The position numbers and the translations under genes were made by a program. A stretch of 64,000 nucleotides of DNA from Natronosporangium sp035305625. GTDB lineage: Bacteria > Actinomycetota > Actinomycetes > Mycobacteriales > Micromonosporaceae. The notes beneath the pieces were generated by a model. The model worked only from the letters and a program-made list of their open reading frames with translations. It did not search any database and was not told the DNA's origin. The stretch covers positions 124,001 to 188,000 of the forward strand of contig CAWEKD010000007.1 of assembly GCA_963809545.1 (NCBI GenBank). Direction: 5' to 3'. Positions 33,702 to 43,070 of the stretch are shown in pieces (position 1 is the first letter of the stretch; each line of letters opens with the position of its first letter).

Positions 33702-35041
33702 TCACTTGGTCGCCGACGCTGGCGCTGGATCATCGGATTGGGCCGCCGGGGCCGGGGCGGAACTGCTACGCGCGCGCAGCGGCGCCCGCATCGACCAGAC
33801 CAGCAGTCCGCTCAAGGCGAGGCCGACGATCAGCAGCAGCCCCCAGAACGGGCCCCCGACCTGGTGCCACAGCCATACCCCGACGATCGGGCCGACCGCG
33901 TATCCGATCTGGAACGAACCGAGCGCTCCCCCGACGTAGGTCCCGACCGCGTGCGTCGGCGCCACCCGGGCCGGGTAGGCGAACGCCGCCGGGCCCCCGA
34001 TGATCTGGCCCAGCCCGCTGACCATCGACGCCGTGACGAGCACCAGCATCACCACGACCAGACTGGCGCCGGTGACCAGCTCGAAGAGCCCCAACGCGCC
34101 CCGGCCACCGATGAACAGCAACCATCCGATCAGTACCGCGGCCCAGATCGCCCACTTCTGCGTCACCTTGGTGATCAATAGCTCGGTGGTGATCACCAAC
34201 GTGGCCGAGGCGGTGATGGCGGAGCTGTAGACCCAGGTGGGCATGCCCTGGCCCTCCACCATCAGCGGTAGCACCGCATAGAACTGAATGTGGATCACGC
34301 CGTTGCCGAACATCAGCAGCAGATAGCCGGCGTACCGCACATCCCGGATCATGCTCAGGAACGCCCCGGCTGGCTTGGGCGCCTCCGCCGAGTCCGCGGA
34401 CTCCGTGGCGGTCTCCGCCGCCGACTTCGCCGCCACCTGCTCCTCCTGCTTGCGGGGGAACAGGAACAGCGCGATCAAGCCATAGCTGATCGCGGCGGCG
34501 GCCTCCACGTAGAAGACCAGGTTCCAGTGGATGGTGCTCAGCCAGGCCGCCAGCATCGGGCCGAACGCGGCGCCCCCGTTGAGCGCGGTGCGGAACATCG
34601 CCTGCACCATCACCTGCCGGGCCTCGGGCACCGACTTCAGCAGCAGCGCGGTCACCGCGGGCCGGGACACGAGGGTGAGCCCGCCGGCCAGGAACACCGC
34701 CCCCACGATCAGGCTGATCGACGGCAGGACGGTCACCGACAGGGTCATCAGCGCCGCCCCGGTGACCGCTACCGAGATAGTCAGGCGGGTGCCCAGCCGG
34801 TCGGTGAACCAGCCGCCGCCGATGGTGCCGACGATTCCTCCACCGCGTACGCGCCCAACGCCAGCGCGGCCTCGCTCTCGCTGAAGCCACGGTAGGTCAG
34901 GTACAGCACCATGAACGCCTGGAGGAACGCGCCAAGCTGGTTGACGAACACTCCTAACAGAGCGAACCGGGTATAGCGCGGCATCTGGCGCAGGGTCTGG
35001 AAAACGCCGGCGTGCCCGGCGTCGGCCTGGTCGGTGCTCAC
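33702..35041 (-). CDS. MFS transporter (frameshifted), probable product exporter
   Basis: Twelve membrane segments when the two frames are combined. The N-terminal part (from GTG 35041; GTG 35047 is also possible) reads RYTRFALLGVFVNQLGAFLQ and LTYRGFSESEAALALGAYAV. Then one base is missing at 34837-34844: restoring it gives GGIVGTIGGGWFTDRLGTRL, the conserved MFS loop 2-3 motif, and runs into LMTLSVTVLPSISLIVGAVF (33702-34748 frame). The combined length of 448 residues is normal. A drug-proton antiporter is the likely class. It lies between two ATP-grasp genes on the leftward right-arm transcript, so export of or resistance to the cluster product is inferred. Confidence 0.72.
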
Positions 35042-35084
35042 GCCCACTCCGCTCCTTCCTCGCCGCTCATCCCGCCGGCGCCGA

Positions 35085-36332
35085 TCAGTTATTCACTTGG
35101 GATCGATCCGCTGCCTGTACCCGCAACGCCGCCTCGGCCGCCGCTAGCGCCGCCTGGCATTGCTGAGGGGTGTCCGCCACCACGCTCGCCGCGGCGATCC
35201 GCCCCCAGGCGGTGCCCTTCGGTGGGGGCGACACCACCGCCCCCGGTCGGGCGATCACCACCGTCTCGGTGCCGGGCGCCAACGCCGCCGGGTCGAACTC
35301 CACCCGCGCGATGGTGGTGTCTTCCTCGGACACGTAGAAGAACCGCACCGCCGCCACCCGGCGTCGGGTGACGGTCAGCTCCGGCCGCTGTCCGCAGGCC
35401 ACCGCCGCGGCCACCAGGCCGGGATCGATCCCGGTGACCTGCATCCCCAGGTACGGGATCAGATCGCCGCCCAGGCGCGCGTTGACCTCGATCACCTTCG
35501 GCCCGGCCGGGGTGAGCTTGAATTCGGTGTGGGTCATCGCGTCGGTGAGCCCCAACGCCCGATGGGTCTCCACCAGCACCTGCCGGAGCTTCGGGTCGTC
35601 CCACAGCGGATCGGTGGCGTCGACCAGGTGGCCGATCTCCTCGAAGTAGGGCGGGTAGCCCACTTCCTTGCGGGCGGTGAACATCGGCAGCACCTCACCG
35701 GCGTGCACCGCGGCGTCCACGCTCACCTCGGGGCCGGTCAGGCACTCCTCGACCAGCACGGCGTCGTACTGCCAGGCTCCGGGGACGGTGGTGTCCCGCG
35801 CGAAGGTGAACTGAGCGGTCAGCTGCTCCGGAGTATCCACCCGCACCACTCCGAGGCTGGCCGCCATCGCCCGAGGTTTGAGCACCACCGGGTAGCCGAT
35901 CTGCTCGGCGGCCGCCAACGCCTCCTCCACCGAGGACACCAGCGCCGACTCCGGCTGTGGTACCCCCGCCGCGGCCAGCGCCTGCCGGGTGCGCTGCTTG
36001 TCCCGGCAGCGCATCGCCACCTCGGGATCGCCGCCGGGCAGTCCCAGCGCCTCGGCGATCTTCGCCGCTTGCAGCACCCGGGCTTCGTCCCAGGCCAGCA
36101 CCCCGGCCAGGTCGGGCAGCCGCCGCGCGGCGGCGATCATCTCGGTGGCGTCCACCGTCTCCAGCGGATTGCTCAGCACCGTCCACCCGGCGAGGTGGGG
36201 CCGCTCCCAGTCCGGCTCCTTGCCGGTCAGCAGATGCACCCGGTACCGCTCTCCGATCGAGGCGAGTAGATATTCCCGGAACGGTCGCTCACCTGCCCCG
36301 ACCACGAGCAGCCACGGTCGCTGGTCAGTCAT
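35085..36332 (-). CDS. ATP-grasp ligase (e)
   Basis: 415 residues from ATG 36332. N-terminal WLLVVGAGERPFREYLL, then PDLAGVLAWDEARVLQAAKI; ATP site YPVVLKPRAMAASLGVVRV; VLVEECLTGPEVSVDAAV; metal-binding MTHTEFKLTPAGPKVIEVN followed by ARLGGDLIPY. It is a member of the same L-amino-acid-ligase-like group as the other cluster ATP-grasps. It is the first gene of the leftward transcript that continues with the MFS gene and ATP-grasp (d). Substrates are unknown. The 260-base region upstream (36333-36592) is a divergent promoter stretch toward the hypothetical gene at 36593; no clear boxes were seen. Confidence 0.85.
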   Translation of the reverse strand: MTDQRPWLLVVGAGERPFREYLLASIGERYRVHLLTGKEPDWERPHLAGWTVLSNPLETVDATEMIAAARRLPDLAGVLAWDEARVLQAAKIAEALGLPGGDPEVAMRCRDKQRTRQALAAAGVPQPESALVSSVEEALAAAEQIGYPVVLKPRAMAASLGVVRVDTPEQLTAQFTFARDTTVPGAWQYDAVLVEECLTGPEVSVDAAVHAGEVLPMFTARKEVGYPPYFEEIGHLVDATDPLWDDPKLRQVLVETHRALGLTDAMTHTEFKLTPAGPKVIEVNARLGGDLIPYLGMQVTGIDPGLVAAAVACGQRPELTVTRRRVAAVRFFYVSEEDTTIARVEFDPAALAPGTETVVIARPGAVVSPPPKGTAWGRIAAASVVADTPQQCQAALAAAEAALRVQAADRSQVNN

Positions 36333-36592
36333 GGTCCCACTCTCCCGATCGGACTCCAGGTCGCGCCGGGACCGCCCCTGCCGGGACCGGCTGATCGGCG
36401 GGGCGCGGCCACAGTGAAGAGAGCCTATCGACACCGCCGGGCCGTAGGTCATCCTCCGGATAGGCTGTCGAAGCCGCCATCCGGGGTGGTTCAGGCAGAA
36501 ACATGTCCAAGGCAGTTGCCAGAGTAGCTAACCGGAGGGCCGATGTGTGATCATCCCGAAAACGGAATCGAGTTACCCCAACCGGAGAAATC

Positions 36593-37240
36593 GTGGCGAT
36601 TCCCCTGCGGGGCGCGTGGACCGGTAATCGCGGCAACCTGCACCACGGCACCGAGATCGTGCGGTTTCACCGAGGCAGCCTGTGGATCACCTGCGCGTTG
36701 CGGTTTCGGGACTGGCGGCTACCACAGTGGGCGCCAGGCCGGTTCACGCTGCTGTTCTTCCACGATGAAGCGGTGGCGCTGGCGGCCGGTCACCGCCCGT
36801 GCGCGTTGTGCCGGCGGGCCGACTACACCGCTTACCGGGACGCCTGGGCCGCCGCCACCGGCCAGCCGCCCCCACGCGCGGTCGAGCTGGACCGACAGCT
36901 GCACTCGGAACGCCTCATCCGCGGCACGCACCGCCGTCGGTGGCATCCGATGCCGTGGGCAGAACTGCCCGACGGCACCTTCGTGCTGCTCGACGACGCC
37001 GCCGCCCCGGCCCACGCGGCGGTGCCGACCGGCGACCCTGCCGCCCCCGTACCCACCTCTCTGACGGAACGGCCCGCCCTGGTCGTCGGGGACGCGGTGG
37101 TGCCGTGGACTACCGCCGGATACGCCGCCCCGCTGCCCCGACCCCGCTCCGGACAGGTCCGAGTGATCACCCCGCCGACGAGCGTGGCCGCGCTCCGCGC
37201 CGGCTACCGCCCCCAGCTCGACCCGGCCGTCCTCGGCTAG
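36593..37240 (+). CDS. Conserved hypothetical protein with CALCRRADY motif
   Basis: 215 residues from GTG 36593, with GGAG upstream. I recognise it as a widespread conserved protein without assigned function, not a named enzyme. Characteristic stretches are LRGAWTGNRGNLH, LPQWAPGRFTLLFFHDEAVA, and LAAGHRPCALCRRADYTAY, where the cysteine pair resembles the metal-binding part of Ada-type proteins. The protein is hydrophilic with no membrane segment. It diverges from the ATP-grasp gene and lies just outside the apparent cluster border, upstream of an acyltransferase gene. Confidence 0.6.
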   Translation: MAIPLRGAWTGNRGNLHHGTEIVRFHRGSLWITCALRFRDWRLPQWAPGRFTLLFFHDEAVALAAGHRPCALCRRADYTAYRDAWAAATGQPPPRAVELDRQLHSERLIRGTHRRRWHPMPWAELPDGTFVLLDDAAAPAHAAVPTGDPAAPVPTSLTERPALVVGDAVVPWTTAGYAAPLPRPRSGQVRVITPPTSVAALRAGYRPQLDPAVLG

Positions 37241-37292
37241 GCGCCTTGACCGGAGCCCGGACAACCCGGGTGGGTTCCGGCAAGCTGGCAGG

Positions 37293-38705
37293 GTGGCGGG
37301 CATCCGCGAACTGGCCGCACGCACCCCCGCGCACCGGGTGCGCTACCTCGACCTGCTGCGGGCCGGAGCCATCCTGGCGGTGGTGCTCGGCCACTGGCTG
37401 ATCGTGGCGATCGCCCCCGACCCCACCGGCCGGTTGACCGGCACCAGCGCGCTCGCGGTGGTGCCCTGGTCCCATCCCATCACCTGGCTGTTCCAGGTGA
37501 TGCCGGTGTTCTTCCTGGTAGGCGGGTACGTCAACACCGCCTCGCTGGCCTCCTTCCACCGCCGGGGACGCACCACCACCGACTGGCTGCTGGCCCGAGG
37601 AACCCGCTTGATCGCCCCCACCACGGGACTGCTGCTGGCGCTGGCCACCGGGGCCATGGCCGCCCGTGTCGCCACAGTAGACCCCGACCAGCTCGGCCGC
37701 GCGATCTGGCTGGCCACCATCCCGCTGTGGTTTCTCGTCGTCTACCTCGCGGTGGTCGGCCTGACCCCGCTGGCCCGTGCCTGGTACCGCCGGGCCGGGT
37801 GGGCGGCACCGGGAGTGCTGGCCGCGGCCGTCGCGATCGGTGACGGGCTACGCCTCACCGATCGCCCCGAGCTGGCGTACGGCAGTTACCTCTTCGCCTG
37901 GCTAGCGATCTACCTCGTGGGGATGGCCTGGGAAGCCGGCCGGTTGCCCCAACGCGCCGGACCGGCGGCGGCGGTGGCCGCGACCGGCCTGGTCGGGCTG
38001 CTGCTGCTCACCGTGGTCGGCCCGTATCCGGTGAGCATGGTGACCGTACCGGGGGCGGGCTGGCAGAACACCGCCCCTCCCAGCCTGGCGCTGCTGGTGC
38101 TGACCACCACCCAACTGGGGCTGGTGCTGCTCCTGCGCCCGCTCGCGGAACGGTGGCTGACCCGCCGCCGCCTCTGGCAGGCGGTGGTGGCGGTCAACAC
38201 GGTCGTCCTGACCGTGTTCCTCTGGCACATGGTGGCGGCGGTGATCGGCGCCGGGCTGCTGGCCGCGCTCGGTTGGCTACCCACCACGCCGGTGGGGTCA
38301 GGCGCCTGGCTGGCGCTGCGGCTGCCGTGGCTGGCGACCCTCTCGGTGGTGCTGCTGGCGGTAGTGGCGGTGGTCGGGCGGATCGAAACCGCCGACCCGG
38401 TCCGTACCTCACCCCGACCGGCGGCCCGGTGGGGGGCCGCTGCCCGGCCCGCGGCGCTGACCGGGTACGCCGCCGCGGTGGGCGGGCTGCTGGGGATCGC
38501 GGTCAGTGGGCCGGCCGACCATGGCCCGGTGGGGCTGCCGGCCGGTGCGCTGGCGCTCTACCTGTGCGGGGCGCTGCTACTGCTTCTCTTCGGCTGGCTC
38601 CGGCCGCCACTGGTGCCGGGCCGCGATCAGCAGCACCACCGTCCCCACCGCGGCCCCGGTCCCGGCCAGCACCCACCCGGTCGCCGACCACCTCGGGGTC
38701 GATAG
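37293..38705 (+). CDS. Acyltransferase 3 family membrane protein
   Basis: 470 residues from GTG 37293. The signature YLDLLRAGAILAVVLGHW is in the first membrane segment; about ten further hydrophobic segments follow, including WLFQVMPVFFLVGGYVN and LVVYLAVVGLTPLARAWY. Such proteins transfer acyl groups to exported sugars or lipids in the membrane. The last 43 codons (38577-38705) lie opposite the end of the next, leftward gene and encode a low-complexity Arg/Gly/Pro-rich tail, so the natural end may be nearer 38580. The gene is separate from the cluster. Confidence 0.72.
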   Translation: MAGIRELAARTPAHRVRYLDLLRAGAILAVVLGHWLIVAIAPDPTGRLTGTSALAVVPWSHPITWLFQVMPVFFLVGGYVNTASLASFHRRGRTTTDWLLARGTRLIAPTTGLLLALATGAMAARVATVDPDQLGRAIWLATIPLWFLVVYLAVVGLTPLARAWYRRAGWAAPGVLAAAVAIGDGLRLTDRPELAYGSYLFAWLAIYLVGMAWEAGRLPQRAGPAAAVAATGLVGLLLLTVVGPYPVSMVTVPGAGWQNTAPPSLALLVLTTTQLGLVLLLRPLAERWLTRRRLWQAVVAVNTVVLTVFLWHMVAAVIGAGLLAALGWLPTTPVGSGAWLALRLPWLATLSVVLLAVVAVVGRIETADPVRTSPRPAARWGAAARPAALTGYAAAVGGLLGIAVSGPADHGPVGLPAGALALYLCGALLLLLFGWLRPPLVPGRDQQHHRPHRGPGPGQHPPGRRPPRGR

Positions 38706-39173
38706 CCCGCTTGCCAGGAACGCCACCACCGCGGAGACCAGCCACACCACCCCGATCCGCCCCGCCCACCACCAGAGGACCCGGGGCGGAATCACGGTGT
38801 CGGTCCGCAGCTGGGCGGCCAAGGCCGAAATGGAATGATGCAGATAGATCACACCTGCGAGCAGCACCAGCGACATCACCGACGGGTCCGGCAGGCCACT
38901 AGCCAACCGCACCGCCGTCGCCCCGATCGCCACCGCCAACAGCAGCGTGCCCCAGTGGGAGCCGGGCCGTCCGGCCGCCACCAACGCCGGCACCGCCCCG
39001 ATCAGCACCGCGACCGGGTGCGGGAAAGCCACCAGCACGACCCCCACCCCGGTCCACCACAGCACGATCCGCACCGCCAGTCCGGCGACGGTGGCGCGCC
39101 GCGCCCAGGCCCGGGTCCGCTGGTAGTAGTAGATGAGCCGCTCCACCAGCGGCTGGCTCTGCCAGTAGCTCAT
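38577..39173 (-). CDS. Polytopic membrane protein of the MoxR operon
   Basis: 198 residues from ATG 39173, four-base overlap with the DUF58 gene. It has about five hydrophobic segments, with charged N-terminal YYYQRTRAWARRA, then VAGLAVRIVLWWTGVGVVLVA and VMSLVLLAGVIYLHHSISALA. No known family is recognised. As the last gene of the DUF4129-MoxR-DUF58 operon it probably belongs to the same membrane complex. Its 3' end overlaps the acyltransferase gene tail-to-tail by 129 bases, which is unusual. Confidence 0.6.
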   Translation of the reverse strand: MSYWQSQPLVERLIYYYQRTRAWARRATVAGLAVRIVLWWTGVGVVLVAFPHPVAVLIGAVPALVAAGRPGSHWGTLLLAVAIGATAVRLASGLPDPSVMSLVLLAGVIYLHHSISALAAQLRTDTVIPPRVLWWWAGRIGVVWLVSAVVAFLASGLSTPRWSATGWVLAGTGAAVGTVVLLIAARHQWRPEPAEEKQ

Positions 39174-40486
39174 CGGGCCACCACCCTCGCGGAGCGGGCC
39201 GACATCTGGTAGGCGTGCCGCAACGTCAAGTCCAGGCTGCCGATCCCCTGCCATCGCGCCACCGGCACCCCCACATTCCGGAGCCGGTCGATGGTGTTCG
39301 CCCGTTCCCACCACCACAGCCGCACCGCCAGCTCGGTCCAGGTGGTCCGGCGCGGCGGCGCCGCCCCCGCCGGCAGCGTGTCCACCGCCACCACCGACCG
39401 GCCGGTACGCGCCAGGCCCGCCAGGAAACCGACCACATCGGTGTCCAGCAACGGAGTCAGCACGATCACCAGTGCGTGCGGTGGCCGCAGCGCGGTGGTC
39501 AGCAGTCGAGGCGACAGGGAGAGTGCCCGCGGGAACGGGTCGACCCGGACCAGCCACTCCAGCGCGGCCCGGAAATGGCGCCTACCGGTACCGCTAGGCA
39601 GCCGGCGCAGGCCGGTGCCGAACTCCAGCAGTCCGATCCGGTCACCTTGCTGGGCGTAGTGTTCGACGATCGCCGCCGCCGCCCGGATCGTCTGGTCCAA
39701 CGCGGTGACGCGACCATCCACCCCACCGGACTTCCCGGTCTCGTGCCGCACGTCCAGCACCAGCAGCACATCCGCGTCCCGATCCGCCCAGGTGGTGTTC
39801 ACGTGCAGGGCACCGGTGCGGTGGCTCACCCGCCAGTTGATCCGCCGCAGCCGGTCCCCGGTGTGGAACAGCCGCACCTCGGCCAGCTCCCCGCCGTCGC
39901 CGGGGCGGCGGGAGCGGTGGGTGCCGGTGATTCCCCTCGCCCGCGGCAACGGCTGGGTGGAGTCGAACCGCTCCCCCGCCGGATACACCGACAGCGGCAG
40001 CGACGGCATCACCGCGCTGTCCGCCACCAACAGTCCATCCGCCGCCACACTCCGCGCCACCGCGGGCCCCAGCCGATAGGCGCCCCAGCGCTGCACCCTC
40101 CCTTCGACCCGCATCGTGGTGCCGGTACGCGGCGGGAGCAGGGTGGAGTAGTAACCGACGCCATGCTTCAGCCGGAGCCAGGGCGGTACCCGGACCGTAG
40201 CCACGCACAGCAGAGGGCGCTCGCCGCTGTTAGCCACCTCCACCCGCGCCAGCACCGGACCACCCTCCACGGTGCTGGGCTCGTCTAATTCCAGCCGCGG
40301 CCGGGGCGGCTGAGGCGGTCGGGCCAGCAACGCCCAACCGGTGCCGACCACCAACGGGATCGCCAACAGCACCAGCTCCACCCGCCCCAGCGCGACCCCG
40401 AGCAGGAGCGCCAGCGCCACCAGGATGACCGCCCGGGACAGCGCGGTGGTAGCCCGCCAGTCGCTCACCCGCGCTGGCCTCGTCAT
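39170..40486 (-). CDS. DUF58 (von Willebrand A-like) protein
   Basis: 438 residues from ATG 40486, four-base overlaps on both sides (stop of MoxR at 40483, start of the membrane protein at 39173). Two N-terminal membrane segments (AVILVALALLLGVALG and LVLLAIPLVVGTGWALLA) precede a soluble DUF58 region with GGELAEVRLFHTGDRLRRIN and WRVSHRTGALHV, the family's recognisable element, then DVLLVLDVRHETGKS, a VWA-like metal site. MoxR-DUF58 pairs act as chaperone-like complexes that mature metalloproteins or envelope enzymes; the client is unknown. Confidence 0.85.
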   Translation of the reverse strand: MTRPARVSDWRATTALSRAVILVALALLLGVALGRVELVLLAIPLVVGTGWALLARPPQPPRPRLELDEPSTVEGGPVLARVEVANSGERPLLCVATVRVPPWLRLKHGVGYYSTLLPPRTGTTMRVEGRVQRWGAYRLGPAVARSVAADGLLVADSAVMPSLPLSVYPAGERFDSTQPLPRARGITGTHRSRRPGDGGELAEVRLFHTGDRLRRINWRVSHRTGALHVNTTWADRDADVLLVLDVRHETGKSGGVDGRVTALDQTIRAAAAIVEHYAQQGDRIGLLEFGTGLRRLPSGTGRRHFRAALEWLVRVDPFPRALSLSPRLLTTALRPPHALVIVLTPLLDTDVVGFLAGLARTGRSVVAVDTLPAGAAPPRRTTWTELAVRLWWWERANTIDRLRNVGVPVARWQGIGSLDLTLRHAYQMSARSARVVAR

Positions 40487-41625
40487 TGCTGCACACCCTG
40501 GGTGTAGCGGTAGACCGGATCATCCGGCTCGTCCCGGCCCGAGGAACCGTCCTCGGGCGTGGCCGGGCGTGGGACCGCGGCCCCGCCCGCGGCCGGGGCC
40601 GCGTCCGGGCGGAGCCCCCGGTACGACGGCAGCGCCTCCGAGGGCGGCGCCGGCGTGTCGGCACAGATCTCGGCGACCACATCCGCCGGGTCAACCTGCC
40701 GCAGCCACAGCTCCGGGCGGAGAGTGATCCGGTGGGCCAACGCCGCCGGCGCGACGGTCTTGACATCCTCCGGCGTCACATAGTCCCGCCCGGCCAACAC
40801 CGCCCGCGCGCGAGCCACCAGCAGCAGCGCGAGCGATCCCCGGGGGGAGGCACCGACCTGCACACTCCGGTGGCGGCGGGTGGCCGCCACGAGATCCACG
40901 ATGTAGGCGCAGACGGAGTCCTCCACCACCACCTGCTCCACCGCCTGCTGGGCCCGCAGCAGCGTGGCGGCGTCGGTCACCGCCGGCAACGTGACCTCTT
41001 CCCGCTGCCGCGCCATCCGGCGATGCAGGATGGCCTGCTCCTCCTCCCGGTCCGGGTAACCGAACGACACCCGCAACAGGAACCGATCCAGCTGCGCCTC
41101 CGGCAGCGGGTAGGTGCCCTCGTACTCGATCGGATTGGCGGTGGCCAGCACGTGAAACGGCGCGGGCAGCCGGCGCGTGTGCCCCTCCACACTGACCTGC
41201 TTCTCCTGCATCGCTTCCAGCAGCGCCGACTGGGTCTTCGGTGGCGTCCGGTTGATCTCGTCCGCCAGCAGCAGGTGCGTGAACACCGGCCCGGGCCGGA
41301 ACTCGAACTCCCGCTCCTTCTGGTCGAAGAAGAACGCCCCGGTCACGTCCGCGGGCAGCAGGTCCGGGGTGAACTGCAATCGCCGGAAGTCCATCCCGAG
41401 ACTCTGGGCGAAGCACCGGGCGGCCAGGGTCTTAGCCAGCCCCGGGTAGTCCTCCAGCAGGACGTGGCCACCGGCGAAGATCGCGGCGAGAATCAGCTCC
41501 AGCGGCTCGCGCTTGCCGACCACCACCGTGGACACCTGATCAAGCACGGTGGTGGCCAACCGGGACACCTCCGGCAGCGGCAAGGGGGCGGTCGGCTGAC
41601 CCAGGTCGGGGTCGAGACGGGACAT
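40483..41625 (-). CDS. MoxR-family AAA+ ATPase (operon 1)
   Basis: 380 residues from ATG 41625. Walker A lies in HVLLEDYPGLAKTLAARCF, Walker B in LLADEINRTPPKTQSALLE, with VLATANPIEYEGTYPLPEAQ as the sensor region. MoxR proteins act with VWA/DUF58 partners as chaperones. The C-terminus is extended and low in complexity (AAPAAGGAAVPRPATPEDG). It begins two bases after the upstream membrane gene and overlaps the DUF58 gene. A second MoxR-DUF58 operon occurs at 55984-58981. Confidence 0.9.
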   Translation of the reverse strand: MSRLDPDLGQPTAPLPLPEVSRLATTVLDQVSTVVVGKREPLELILAAIFAGGHVLLEDYPGLAKTLAARCFAQSLGMDFRRLQFTPDLLPADVTGAFFFDQKEREFEFRPGPVFTHLLLADEINRTPPKTQSALLEAMQEKQVSVEGHTRRLPAPFHVLATANPIEYEGTYPLPEAQLDRFLLRVSFGYPDREEEQAILHRRMARQREEVTLPAVTDAATLLRAQQAVEQVVVEDSVCAYIVDLVAATRRHRSVQVGASPRGSLALLLVARARAVLAGRDYVTPEDVKTVAPAALAHRITLRPELWLRQVDPADVVAEICADTPAPPSEALPSYRGLRPDAAPAAGGAAVPRPATPEDGSSGRDEPDDPVYRYTQGVQQ

Positions 41626-41627
41626 GT

Positions 41628-42170
41628 TCAGAGTTCCTCCATCCTGGTCAGCAGCCGAGCGAGTTCGACGGGATCGGGGGCGTGGGTAAGCGGCTGGGTC
41701 AAGAACTCATACAGCGGATCCCCCAGCACCGCCCGGGCGCGCTCCGGTTCGGTGGCCAGCCGAATCCCATGTCGTAGCCGGAGCCGATCAGCCACCACGG
41801 TCCGGATCCGATCCCGCACCACCCGCTCGTACCACTCTGGATCGTCATTGGCCGCTAATAGCCGGCGCTCCCAGCGCGCTACCTGGGGAAACGGCAACGC
41901 CGGCGGAATGGTGGTGTCGGCGGGCGGGGGAGGTGGGCCGGGCGCGCGCTCCAGCGCCACCATCAACCAGGCCAGTAACACCAGTGCGGTGGCGAGCGCC
42001 CACAGTTGACCGAACGGCACGTGCTGCCCGGTGGCGCGCAGCTGCAGATAGACCAGGAGGGCCAGCAGCGCCCCGAGCACCCCCGCCAGCGCGGCCTGCT
42101 TGGCCACCCAGGAGGCGGAGAAGCCCTGGTACGGCACCCCCCACCGGAGCCACCGTCGCCAGCGCCTCAT
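41628..42170 (-). CDS. Small membrane protein of the MoxR operon
   Basis: 180 residues from ATG 42170, overlapping the DUF4129 stop by four bases. Two hydrophobic segments (QAALAGVLGALLALLVYLQL and LWALATALVLLAWLMVALE) are followed by a soluble tail of about 100 residues, in which WYERVVRDRIRTVVADRLRL is charged and helical. I recognise no domain. Position between DUF4129 and MoxR suggests a structural part of the same complex. Confidence 0.6.
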   Translation of the reverse strand: MRRWRRWLRWGVPYQGFSASWVAKQAALAGVLGALLALLVYLQLRATGQHVPFGQLWALATALVLLAWLMVALERAPGPPPPPADTTIPPALPFPQVARWERRLLAANDDPEWYERVVRDRIRTVVADRLRLRHGIRLATEPERARAVLGDPLYEFLTQPLTHAPDPVELARLLTRMEEL

Positions 42171-42889
42171 CGCATCGGCTCCACCGGGCGCCGTACGTGC
42201 AGCTGCCCGTCGATCGTGCGTAGCGCTTCCTCCGCGGTCGCCACCACCTCCGGGCTGATCGTGGCCGGGGCATACCGGGCCAGCCGGTAGGCGTCCGCGA
42301 GCTGACGCAGCGCCCGATCGTCCACCTGGTGCGCGGCCAAGAGTCGCTCCACCAGATCCGTCGGCGTGTCCGCGACCAACCGGTGGGCGCCGGCCGCCGC
42401 CGCCAACCGCTCCAACCGCAGCCAGCAGGCGATCACCACGCGACGCGGGTCATCCCCAGCGTCCAAATCGGCCAAGCTGGCCCGGATCACGTCCCGCAAC
42501 TCCTCCAGCACCATTCCGCCCCCGGGCTGGCTCGCCGGGACCTCCAGGATCACTCTCCGCTGGACCCGCTCGGTGAGCAGGTAGTGGCCGGCATAGTAGA
42601 GCAGCCACACCACCGTGCCGCCGGCCAGCAGCAGAAGCAGCGCGGTCATCATGTTGCCCAACCACCGGATCAACGGGGACTCGCGTAACTCAGGTTCATC
42701 CGCCTCGGCGGTCAACGGCGGCGGCGAGCCGCCCCCCGGAGCCACCTCCTCCGCCGGGAGCTCGGCGGCGGAAGAAGGAGCGGGCAGGGGCTCACCGGTC
42801 AGGCCTGACCCACGCGCGGCCACCACGGCCAGCGCCATCATCAGCACCAGCAATACCCCTAGCAGCCAGCGCCGTGCCCGGCTCTCCAT
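42167..42889 (-). CDS. DUF4129-domain protein
   Basis: 240 residues from ATG 42889 (MESRARRWLLGV). A signal/anchor segment RRWLLGVLLVLMMALAVVAA, a Pro/Glu-rich linker (about 45 residues), a second membrane segment MTALLLLLAGGTVVWLLYYA, then a soluble DUF4129 region with DDPRRVVIACWLRLERLAAA and YRLARYAPATISPEVVATAE, where RxA(R)Y resembles the domain's conserved element. DUF4129 often sits beside MoxR and DUF58 genes. It is the first gene of a five-gene operon; 181 bases separate it from the divergent folP. Confidence 0.78.
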   Translation of the reverse strand: MESRARRWLLGVLLVLMMALAVVAARGSGLTGEPLPAPSSAAELPAEEVAPGGGSPPPLTAEADEPELRESPLIRWLGNMMTALLLLLAGGTVVWLLYYAGHYLLTERVQRRVILEVPASQPGGGMVLEELRDVIRASLADLDAGDDPRRVVIACWLRLERLAAAAGAHRLVADTPTDLVERLLAAHQVDDRALRQLADAYRLARYAPATISPEVVATAEEALRTIDGQLHVRRPVEPMR

Positions 42890-43070
42890 CGGCCCCCCAT
42901 AGTCGGTGGTGGGTTCATCAGCCAAACAGACCCCGCGAAACCAGTCAATCGAGGATTCGCCGGTCGATACGGAATCGTTGTGCCCACCCGCGCCGGCCCC
43001 CCGGAACCAGCCGCCGTCGGGTCGATCACCGGTGATACCGCCTCCTGACCGGGCCCGACTGCTAGGGTCC

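Noticed and set aside
16931..36332. CRISPR array, transposase or integrase as a sign of transfer in the cluster
   Set aside because: No repeats with spacers and no mobile-element genes or flanking direct repeats were found.
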